Below are positions 56,774 to 64,000 of a stretch of DNA of 64,000 bases, piece after piece (positions within the stretch are counted from its first letter, which is position 1; each line of letters starts with the position of its first letter). Both the position numbers and the translations under genes were made by a program. This stretch comes from Paracidovorax wautersii (lineage in GTDB: Bacteria; Pseudomonadota; Gammaproteobacteria; Burkholderiales; Burkholderiaceae_C). The stretch lies in contig NZ_JAVIZX010000001.1 of the NCBI RefSeq assembly GCF_031453675.1, forward strand, positions 4,486,001-4,550,000, given 5' to 3'. The notes below the pieces were generated by a model. The model worked only from the letters and a program-made list of their open reading frames with translations. It did no database searches and was not told the DNA's origin.

Positions 56774-57631
56774 ATGCAACTGTGCGGCTTCAACGTCGGC
56801 CTCGACCAACGCTTCTTTCTGATCGCGGGCACCTGCTCCATCGAGGGCCAGCAGATGTCCCTGGATGTGGCCGGCCAGCTCAAGGAGATCTGCGCGCCCC
56901 TGGGCATTCCGCTGATCTACAAGGGCTCGTTCGACAAGGCCAACCGCTCGTCGGGCTCCAGCAAGCGCGGCGTGGGCATCGATGCGGGTCTCAAGATCCT
57001 CGACGAAGTGCGCCGCCAGCTGCAATTGCCCATCCTGACCGATGTGCATGACACCTCCCACGTGGCCGAGGTGGCCAGCGTGGTCGACGTGCTGCAGACG
57101 CCCGCCTTCCTGTGCCGCCAGACCGACTTCATCCGCGCCGTGGCGCAGTCGGGCAAGCCGGTGAACATCAAGAAGGGCCAGTTCCTCGCGCCCTGGGACA
57201 TGAAGAACGTCATCGACAAGGCCCGCGCTGCCGCTAGGGAAGCGGGCCTGTCCGAAGACCGCTTCCTGGCCTGCGAGCGCGGCGTGAGCTTTGGCTACAA
57301 CAACCTGGTGGCCGACATGACCAGCCTGGCGGAGATGCGCAACTCCGGCGCGCCGGTGGTGTTCGACGTGACCCACTCGGTGCAGAAGCCCGGTGGGCAG
57401 GGCACCGTCAGCGGCGGCGCGCGCGACATGGTGCCGGTGCTGGCGCGTGCCGGCGTGGCCGTGGGTGTGGCCGGCCTGTTCATGGAAACGCATCCCCGTC
57501 CCGCCGAAGCCTGGTCCGACGGCCCCAACGCTGTGCCCCTGGCGCGCATGAAGGCGCTGCTGGAGACGCTGGTAGCGCTCGACGAGGTCACCAAGAAGCA
57601 CGGCTTCCTCGAAAACGATTTCGAAGCCTGA
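56774..57631 (+). CDS. kdsA: 3-deoxy-8-phosphooctulonate synthase (KDO-8-phosphate synthase)
   Basis: Enzyme that condenses phosphoenolpyruvate with arabinose 5-phosphate to KDO 8-phosphate for lipopolysaccharide inner core; 285 residues. Motifs seen: [13 protein letters not shown] near 16-28, [11 protein letters not shown] (PEP phosphate site), ILTDVHD and [12 protein letters not shown]. The segment [20 protein letters not shown] is intact. It follows pyrG by 18 bp with AGGAGA in front of the ATG. Confidence 0.97.
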   Translation: MQLCGFNVGLDQRFFLIAGTCSIEGQQMSLDVAGQLKEICAPLGIPLIYKGSFDKANRSSGSSKRGVGIDAGLKILDEVRRQLQLPILTDVHDTSHVAEVASVVDVLQTPAFLCRQTDFIRAVAQSGKPVNIKKGQFLAPWDMKNVIDKARAAAREAGLSEDRFLACERGVSFGYNNLVADMTSLAEMRNSGAPVVFDVTHSVQKPGGQGTVSGGARDMVPVLARAGVAVGVAGLFMETHPRPAEAWSDGPNAVPLARMKALLETLVALDEVTKKHGFLENDFEA

Positions 57632-57681
57632 TCGCTACGACCTTCGGCCCCTATCCACCTAGAACGAAAGAGACAAGCACC

Positions 57682-57972
57682 ATGCCCAGCGGATACGTCA
57701 TCGCCAGCGTCACCGTCACCAATCCCACGCAGTACGAGGAGTACAAGAAGTGGAGCACCCACGCCATGCAGGTGCACGGCGCCGAGGTGTGCATCCGCGG
57801 GGGCAAGGTCGAGGTGCTGGAAGGTGACTGGAACCCGGGCCGCCTGGTGCTGCTCAAGTTCCCCACCTTCGAGGCCGCCCAGGCGTTCTACGCCACGCCC
57901 GAATACCAGAAGGCCAAGGCTGCCCGCGAAGGCGCGGCCGTGATGCGCATGGTGTGCGTCGAAGGTGTCTGA
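57682..57972 (+). CDS. DUF1330 family protein
   Basis: A 96-residue dimeric alpha/beta-barrel (ferredoxin-like) protein of the DUF1330 family. Core MPSGYVIASVTVTNPTQYEE at the start, with LEGDWNPGRLVLLKFPTFEA in the middle. Function unknown; it is small, soluble and single-domain. It sits between kdsA and eno on the same strand. GAAAGAGA lies upstream of the ATG. A palindromic repeat lies after the stop. Confidence 0.88.
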   Translation: MPSGYVIASVTVTNPTQYEEYKKWSTHAMQVHGAEVCIRGGKVEVLEGDWNPGRLVLLKFPTFEAAQAFYATPEYQKAKAAREGAAVMRMVCVEGV

Positions 57973-57987
57973 GCTCGTTAACTCCTG

Positions 57988-58040
57988 AATTGATAGCTGC
58001 TCGCGCATACAGATCAAGCGCTGGAGGCCGATTTGGCTCA
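57988..58040 (+). repeat. Dispersed palindromic repeat, copy H
   Basis: TTGATAGCTGC, then CGCGCAT (58002-58008), a 7-bp loop, AAGCGCT (58016-58022) and the tail GGAGGCCGATTTGGC. It matches copy G reverse-complemented almost throughout and lies about 50 bp upstream of the eno start, within the pyrG-kdsA-eno run. Confidence 0.88.
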
Positions 58041-58081
58041 AAGGCCATGCCTCCACACCCCGGATTTGAAACTCCCCGTAA

Positions 58082-59377
<1,296 letters not shown>

Positions 59378-59555
59378 GCGCCTGCACCGTCGCCATGGCC
59401 CCTGTTGCCGCGCCTTTCGCTGCCCCAGCGGCAGCGGCACGTGTGCGGCGCATGCCTGGCCTGTGCGGCGGCTCCGTCCATCCGCAGCCAGCGCCCCACA
59501 GCGGGTGCAGGCTGCGGCGTACCATGGCGGCCCCTGCCCCTGACTTCTCCTACCC

Positions 59556-59840
59556 ATGAGCTCCCGCATCGTTCCGCTGGTCTTGCTGCTGCTGCTCGTG
59601 GGCATCCACGCCCAGCTATGGACCGGGCGCGGCAGCATCGCGCATGTGCAGGAGATGCGCGAGAAGATCGAGGCACAGCACGCCGCCAATGCCCAGGCAC
59701 GCCAGGCCAACGAGCGGCTGGGCTCCGAGGTCCAGGATCTGAAGGACGGCCTGGACATGGTCGAGGAAAAGGCCCGCAGCGAACTCGGCATGGTCAAGCC
59801 CAACGAGATCTACGTGCAGGTCGCCAGCCCGCGCCGCTGA
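59556..59840 (+). CDS. ftsB: Cell division protein FtsB (septum formation initiator)
   Basis: A 94-residue bitopic division protein. One membrane helix at about residues 4-21 (IVPLVLLLLLVGIHAQLW), then a periplasmic coiled coil (about 28-70) with the family pattern LKDGLDMVEEKARSELGMVKPNE near the C-terminus. It forms a complex with FtsL and FtsQ. Its place behind eno is the classical proteobacterial position. The start at 59556 is the only good ATG. Confidence 0.93.
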   Translation: MSSRIVPLVLLLLLVGIHAQLWTGRGSIAHVQEMREKIEAQHAANAQARQANERLGSEVQDLKDGLDMVEEKARSELGMVKPNEIYVQVASPRR

Positions 59841-59854
59841 GGCACCGCTCCTGA

Positions 59855-59945
59855 AAAGAGAGCTGCCAGCGCTCGTCTCCATTGATTTTTCGATTGATTT
59901 GACCGGCATTTGCCCACAGGACGTGCGCTGAACGCTATTGGTTGG
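59855..59945. repeat. Degenerate copy of the dispersed repeat (copy I)
   Basis: AGAGAGCTGCCAGCGCT at the left resembles the family left arm and the GCTGAACGCTATTGG stretch at the right is a poor match to the reversed arm. It sits just after ftsB. I regard it as a decayed copy. Confidence 0.4.
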
Positions 59946-60045
59946 ATAGCACGGCGGGCCTTGCAGGCGCCCCCAGCGACGCGCCGCCGCCCCGCCGGCC
60001 TTGGCACTGCACAAGCCGGCCACCCAATCCGCCCCCTTTTACGCC

Positions 60046-60681
60046 ATGCCGCCTGACCCGAGCGTTTCCTCTGCCGCGCCCGTCCGCCACGGGCTCGCGC
60101 GCCCAGTAACGGCCGCACCCCAGGCGCTGCATGTGGCCATCGTCGGGGCCGATGAGGCGGCCTGCAGGGCGCTGGCGCAGGCGCTCGATGCCTGGGCGGC
60201 CCGCCGGGAGGGCCAGGCGTCCCTGCCGGTGACCTGGCACGCGCAGACACCGCTGCAGCGCCTGGCCCAGCAGGTGGGCGCTGCGGCCCGCTTCGGCGAC
60301 GATGCCCACCAAGCAGCCCTGGCTTGCGCGGCGGACCACCGCGCCGCCTATGAATGGACCTTGCTGCTCGGCCACGAAGACGCCGCCCCGTCGCGGGCCG
60401 ACGACTTCCTGCGCACGGCATTGACGCGGGCGGCCGTGCCCTTTCAAGTGCTTTACGGTCCGCCAGCCGCCCGCTTCAGCCAGGCCGCCGCGGCCATCGC
60501 CCGGCAGACCGCGCAGCGCGGTGCGGCTGCAGCAGCACCGGCCCTGTCCGCGGACCCACCCCCACCCCCTGCCGCTGCCGCTGCCGACAGTCCGCAGCGG
60601 CTGCGGGCCTGGGGATGCGAGAAATGCAGCGACCCTGCCTGCGAGCACGCGCTTTTTCAGCGACTGTTGCAATCGCGCTGA
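60046..60681 (+). CDS. Hypothetical protein with C-terminal cysteine motif, upstream of the FecIR cassette
   Basis: I do not recognise this 211-residue protein. A possible alpha/beta core begins ALHVAIVGADEAACRALAQA at about 27-46. The middle contains HxxxAYEWTLLLGHEDAAPS. A Pro/Ala-rich linker leads to the C-terminal CEKCSDPACEHALF, a CxxCxxxxCxH pattern that could bind zinc or an iron-sulfur cluster. It ends 24 bp before a Fur box and the FecI gene. Whether it belongs to that iron cassette is unknown. An earlier in-frame start is possible near 60001; the ATG at 60046 is the more probable. Confidence 0.7.
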   Translation: MPPDPSVSSAAPVRHGLARPVTAAPQALHVAIVGADEAACRALAQALDAWAARREGQASLPVTWHAQTPLQRLAQQVGAAARFGDDAHQAALACAADHRAAYEWTLLLGHEDAAPSRADDFLRTALTRAAVPFQVLYGPPAARFSQAAAAIARQTAQRGAAAAAPALSADPPPPPAAAAADSPQRLRAWGCEKCSDPACEHALFQRLLQSR

Positions 60682-60703
60682 AACCTGCCACTCCAGCGCA
60701 ATA

Positions 60704-60722
60704 CCGATAATAATTCTCATTT
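60704..60722. promoter_or_regulatory. Fur box upstream of fecI
   Basis: CCGATAATAATTCTCATTT contains GATAATAATTCTCAT, a close match to the Fur consensus GATAATGATAATCATTATC. It lies 30 bp before the sigma-factor start, so iron sufficiency should repress the fecI-fecR-receptor cassette. Confidence 0.82.
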
Positions 60723-60751
60723 AACATGGCGGGCTTGCTGGTCTCGTCCGT

Positions 60752-61306
60752 GTGTCTTCGCTCGTCTCCCACTCCCCTTTGCTGACCGCGCTGGTCCGCC
60801 ACTACGAGGAACTCGTCGTCCACGTGCGCCGCGGCCCCGTGGCGCGCTGGGGCGACCGCAGCCTGGCACGCGAGGTCGTGCACGACGTGTGCACCGAGAT
60901 TCTTGCAGCGCCACCCGCGCAGGCGCCCCGTGTGCCGCTGGCCTTTCTGCGGACCGTATGCACCCGCCGCGCCATCGACCGGTGCCGCCATGAAGAGCGC
61001 CAGACGTTGTGGCTGGTCCCGGCGGGCGACGCGCTCCCGCACGCACCCGCTCCACCCTCGTCCGATCCTGCGCACATCCTCCAGGGGCGCCAGCGCCTGG
61101 CATTGCTGGCCGATGCCATCCACGCCCTGCCGCCGCGCTGCCGCGATGTGTTCGTGATGCACCGCATCCACGGCGTGGCCCAGGCCGAGGTGGCCGTGCA
61201 CCTGGGCATTTCGCTGAAGACCGTGGAAAAACACCTGCGCATCGGCACGGCGCTGTGCCGCACGGCCTTGGGCGAGCAACTGCATGCGCTGGAGAACCTT
61301 GCATGA
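60752..61306 (+). CDS. ECF RNA polymerase sigma factor, FecI/PupI family
   Basis: A 184-residue iron-starvation ECF sigma factor. Region 2 spans about 10-75 (LLTALVRHYEELVVHVRR, then DVCTEILAA), region 4 about 115-170 with the helix-turn-helix AQAEVAVHLGISLKTVEKHL. It should be released by the FecR partner and switch on the TonB receptor gene downstream. The start is a GTG at 60752; the ATG at 60726 is in another frame. Its stop overlaps the fecR start by four bases. Confidence 0.9.
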   Translation: MSSLVSHSPLLTALVRHYEELVVHVRRGPVARWGDRSLAREVVHDVCTEILAAPPAQAPRVPLAFLRTVCTRRAIDRCRHEERQTLWLVPAGDALPHAPAPPSSDPAHILQGRQRLALLADAIHALPPRCRDVFVMHRIHGVAQAEVAVHLGISLKTVEKHLRIGTALCRTALGEQLHALENLA

Positions 61307-62259
61307 GCGCCGCCGCCCAGGACGGGGTGGGCCAGGCTGCAGCCGCCCTGACGCCGCAACCGCCCCGCGCCCCCTCCGAACTGGCCTGCTCTGGCGACGC
61401 GTTGAACGACGCGCTGCAGGCCGAGCGCGACGAGTTGCGCGCGCTGTTCCCGCTGCCGGCACCGCGCTCGCCCGGCCGGCGCACCGTGCGCTCCCGCACG
61501 CGCAATGCCGGCCTCGCACTGGCCGTGATGGCCACGGCGGCCGCAGTCGTGGTGGGGCTCGACCCGGCCTGGCATACCGAACAGCATGCGACCGCGATAG
61601 GCGAGCAGCGTACCGTGGCGCTGGCCGACGGCACCCGGTTGACGCTGGACACCGCCACCGGCGTGCGCGTGCGCTGGCACCTGCGCAGCCGCCGGCTGGA
61701 ACTGCTGCAGGGCCGCGCGCGTTTCGACGTCGCGCCCAGCTCGCTGCGCCCCCTGTACGTGGCAGCCGGCAGCGTGCAGGTGCGTGTGGTGGGTACGGTG
61801 TTCGATGTGCGACGCGAGGGGTATGCGCCAGGGCCGGTGCAGGATTCGGCCCGCCCCCAGGTCCGTGTGACGGTGCTGGAGGGCCGTGTACAGGTGCGCG
61901 ACGCCGCCCACGCCGGCGCAGCCTGGGTGCTCGGCCCCGGCCAGCGCCTCCTGGCGGGCGGCGCGCAGCCTGCGGCGCCCGAGGCGTTCGACACCTCCCC
62001 GTCCCAGGGCGACGCCGCAGGAGGATGGGCGCAGGGCCGGCTGGTGTTCGACCGCGTGCCGCTGCGCGATGCCCTGGCGGAGGTGCAGCGCTACCGCAGC
62101 GCCCCCATCCGGCTGCATGGCGACGGGCGCCTGGCGCAGCAGGCCGTCTCGGGCGTATTCGAGACCACCCGGACCGACCAACTGCTCGATCTGCTACCCC
62201 ATGCGCTGGGCGCGCGCGTACAGCGCCGGGCCGATGGCAGCGTGGACGTGTCCCGCTGA
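61303..62259 (+). CDS. FecR family anti-sigma/sigma-regulator
   Basis: A 318-residue inner-membrane regulator that passes the signal from the outer-membrane receptor to the sigma factor. Short cytosolic N-terminus, one membrane helix at about 69-88 (NAGLALAVMATAAAVVVGLD), then the periplasmic FecR domain with GEQRTVALADGTRLTLDTAT and the family motif VRVVGTVFDVRR; an STN-like C-terminal part (VPLRDALAEVQRYRSAPIRL). The N-terminus lacks the typical long DUF4880 domain with its tryptophans, so control of the sigma factor may differ from E. coli FecR. It overlaps fecI and precedes the receptor gene by 108 bp. Confidence 0.88.
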   Translation: MSAAAQDGVGQAAAALTPQPPRAPSELACSGDALNDALQAERDELRALFPLPAPRSPGRRTVRSRTRNAGLALAVMATAAAVVVGLDPAWHTEQHATAIGEQRTVALADGTRLTLDTATGVRVRWHLRSRRLELLQGRARFDVAPSSLRPLYVAAGSVQVRVVGTVFDVRREGYAPGPVQDSARPQVRVTVLEGRVQVRDAAHAGAAWVLGPGQRLLAGGAQPAAPEAFDTSPSQGDAAGGWAQGRLVFDRVPLRDALAEVQRYRSAPIRLHGDGRLAQQAVSGVFETTRTDQLLDLLPHALGARVQRRADGSVDVSR

Positions 62260-62367
62260 CGCACGCCATCGGTCGTCTTTTTTTCCTCGGGCAGGTAGGG
62301 TTGCGCCGTCCGGCAAACGACATCCCTGGTGAACCCTTTCATCACCGGTCCCAAGGAGTCTTTCCGC

Positions 62368-64000
62368 ATGTCCGATCGTTTCCGGCCCCGCCCCTGGCGG
62401 CTGGCCCGCATCACGCCCGTCGCCGCCGCCCTGCTGCTGGCCTGCGCGGCGCAAGCACAGTCCTCCCGCATCGCCATCGACCTGCCGGCCGCCCCGCTCG
62501 ACCGCTCGCTGGGCACGCTGGCCCGGCAGGCGGGCGTGCAGGTGTTCTTTTCGTCCGACCTGGCGCAGGGCCGCACCGCGCCCGCACTGCGCGGCGAGTT
62601 CACGGCCCGCGAGGCGCTGGACCGGCTGCTGGCAGGCAGCGGCCTGGCGTTGCGCGCGCAGGACGCGACGACCTTCACTGTGGAACCCGCACCGGCGGCC
62701 GCGGCGGGCGGCGCCAGCACCACGCTGTCGGAAGTGAAGGTCGTGGCCGAGGCGGACACCAGCGGCACCACCGAGGGCACGGCCTCGTACACCACGCGGG
62801 CGACCAGCACCGCCACGCGCCTGCCCCTCACGCTGCGCGAGACGCCGCAGGCCGCCACCGTCATCACGCGCCAGCGCATGGACGATCAGGCCATGACCAG
62901 CATCGTGGATGTGGTGCAGGCCGCGCCGGGCCTGTTCCTGAGTGGGGCCGACGGCGTGGGGCGGCCCAACATCACGGCGCGCGGCTTCAGCGCGAACGTG
63001 ATGTACGAGGGCTTCACCAGCGCCTGGAGTTCGTTCCTGCCCAGCTCGCAGGCCAACATGGCGCTGTTCGACCGGGTGGAGATCGTGCGCGGGGCCACCG
63101 GTCTCGCGCAGGGCGCGGGCTCGCCGTCGGCCGCGATCAACATGGTGCACAAGCGGCCCACGCGCGACTTCCGCGGCGCGGTCAGCGCCAGCGCCGGCAG
63201 CTGGGACGACTATGGGCTGACCGCCGACGTGGGCGGCCCGCTCAACGCCGCCGGCACGCTGCGCGGGCGCCTGGTGGCCGCCGGGCAGGATGCAGGCACC
63301 TTCCGCGACGTGGAGAAGCACGACCATGGTCTGCTCTACGGCGTGCTGGAGGCGGATGTGGGCGAGCGCACGCTGCTCACCCTGGGCGTGCACCGCCAGA
63401 CCGACTACTCCAACCATTTCTGGTACGACCTGCCGATGGGCGGCCGCGGCGGGCACCTGAACCTGCCGCGCTCCACCTTCCTGGGCAACGACTGGGAATA
63501 CGCCAAGAACCGCGTGACCACCGCTTTCGCCACGCTGGAGCACGAACTGGGCAACGACTGGAAGCTGCGCCTGGCCACGCTGCAGAGCTGGCGCGACCTG
63601 GACATCCTGGGCACGGCCACCTACCGTGAATCGGCCAACGCCACCAACGACGTCTTCTACCAATCGGTCTGGGGCGGCCAATACGACTACCGCAGCCAGA
63701 ACTACGACGTATCCGTGTCCGGCCCGTTCGAGCTGCTGGGCCGCAGGCACCAGGTGGTGGCCGGCGCCACGCACCAGGCCCTCGACAGCACCACGCACAA
63801 CCGCAGCTGGACGCCGTCGCGCATCCTGGGCGTGGACGTGTTCCGCTACGACCCCTACGGCACCCCGGAACCCGTGGGCACGCCCACCACCACGACGAGC
63901 AACGTCATCTCGCAGGACAGCGTGTACGCCACCACCCACCTGCACCTGGCGGACCGCTGGAAGCTGCTGCTGGGCGGCCGGCTGGACTGGTACGAGTACG
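62368..64000 (+). CDS. TonB-dependent receptor with STN signalling domain, cut by the window end
   Basis: The outer-membrane receptor of the FecI-FecR cassette; 544 residues are in the window and the barrel continues beyond it. Signal peptide ends AQAQ at about residue 31. An STN domain (about 32-110: IAIDLPAAPLDRSLGTLARQ, FFSSDLAQGRTAPALRGEFT) contacts FecR and signals to the sigma factor. The plug (from about 125: LRETPQAATVITRQRMDDQA, with DRVEIVRGATGLAQGAG) and barrel strands follow. Siderophore-type receptor of the FpvA/FoxA class is likely; the ligand is unknown. AAGGAG precedes the ATG. The plug has GAGSPSAAINMVHKRPTRDF, normal for the family. Confidence 0.92.
   Translation, partial: MSDRFRPRPWRLARITPVAAALLLACAAQAQSSRIAIDLPAAPLDRSLGTLARQAGVQVFFSSDLAQGRTAPALRGEFTAREALDRLLAGSGLALRAQDATTFTVEPAPAAAAGGASTTLSEVKVVAEADTSGTTEGTASYTTRATSTATRLPLTLRETPQAATVITRQRMDDQAMTSIVDVVQAAPGLFLSGADGVGRPNITARGFSANVMYEGFTSAWSSFLPSSQANMALFDRVEIVRGATGLAQGAGSPSAAINMVHKRPTRDFRGAVSASAGSWDDYGLTADVGGPLNAAGTLRGRLVAAGQDAGTFRDVEKHDHGLLYGVLEADVGERTLLTLGVHRQTDYSNHFWYDLPMGGRGGHLNLPRSTFLGNDWEYAKNRVTTAFATLEHELGNDWKLRLATLQSWRDLDILGTATYRESANATNDVFYQSVWGGQYDYRSQNYDVSVSGPFELLGRRHQVVAGATHQALDSTTHNRSWTPSRILGVDVFRYDPYGTPEPVGTPTTTTSNVISQDSVYATTHLHLADRWKLLLGGRLDWYEY

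Noticed and set aside
60726-60751. ATG at 60726 as start of the sigma factor gene
   Set aside because: It is in a different frame from the sigma factor. The GTG at 60752 is in frame and gives the expected N-terminus.

Overview
The window is GC-rich, densely coded DNA from a betaproteobacterium of the Burkholderiales. Gene content, gene order (dapA-bamC-MBL hydrolase, pyrG-kdsA-eno-ftsB, coaBC-dut, parE and parC close together) and a dispersed repeat typical of the group point to the Comamonadaceae, probably an Acidovorax-like organism. That assignment is inference from protein and repeat character, not from a database search. I see no rRNA, tRNA, CRISPR array or complete insertion sequence. 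Most of the window is chromosomal backbone with small mobile-element remnants.

Layout. 1-4.5 kb: the end of a TRAP permease, a small membrane protein, a BetT-type choline/betaine transporter and a TRAP binding protein. 4.7-7.9 kb: the isoprenoid operon xseB-ispA-dxs. 8-11.3 kb: a Rieske oxygenase, a DMT exporter and a mercaptopyruvate sulfurtransferase. 11.4-14.7 kb: an iron-type TonB receptor with a likely Fur box, and a DUF4198 periplasmic protein. 14.8-19.2 kb: an SbtA-type permease divergent from a LysR regulator, a LysE exporter and a succinate-semialdehyde dehydrogenase. 19.4-27.8 kb: a 265-bp MITE-like element, then a tripartite RND efflux system preceded by a strong SoxR-type operator, a hydrolase-like protein lacking its catalytic serine, and a divergent LysR regulator. 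28.5-31.3 kb: an alpha-E / circularly permuted ATP-grasp pair whose junction carries a 140-bp tandem duplication. 31.5-38.7 kb: ComEC, RidA, pyridoxal kinase, a MetQ-like binding protein and a chemoreceptor. 38.8-44 kb: parC, a lytic transglycosylase and parE. 44.2-52.6 kb: an MFS carrier, a methyltransferase, dapA, bamC, an MBL hydrolase, small lipoproteins, a JmjC-type oxygenase and an FKBP isomerase. 52.7-55 kb: coaBC, a frame-disrupted membrane gene and dut. 55-59.9 kb: pyrG, kdsA, a DUF1330 protein, eno and ftsB. 60-64 kb: a FecI-FecR-TonB receptor signalling cassette behind a Fur box, with the receptor cut by the window end.

Themes. Two TonB receptors with candidate Fur sites form an iron-acquisition theme, the second with surface-signalling parts (FecI, FecR and an STN domain on the receptor). 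The RND pump appears wired to a redox sensor of the SoxR class and perhaps to the LysR regulator beside it. A ~55-bp palindromic repeat family occurs in at least eight intergenic spots, and one half-copy seems to have been absorbed into the coaBC coding sequence. The most unusual structures are the 140-bp duplication, which yields two 48-codon mini-ORFs chained by 7-nt overlaps, and the MITE-like element whose putative target duplication is the stop codon of the efflux outer-membrane gene.
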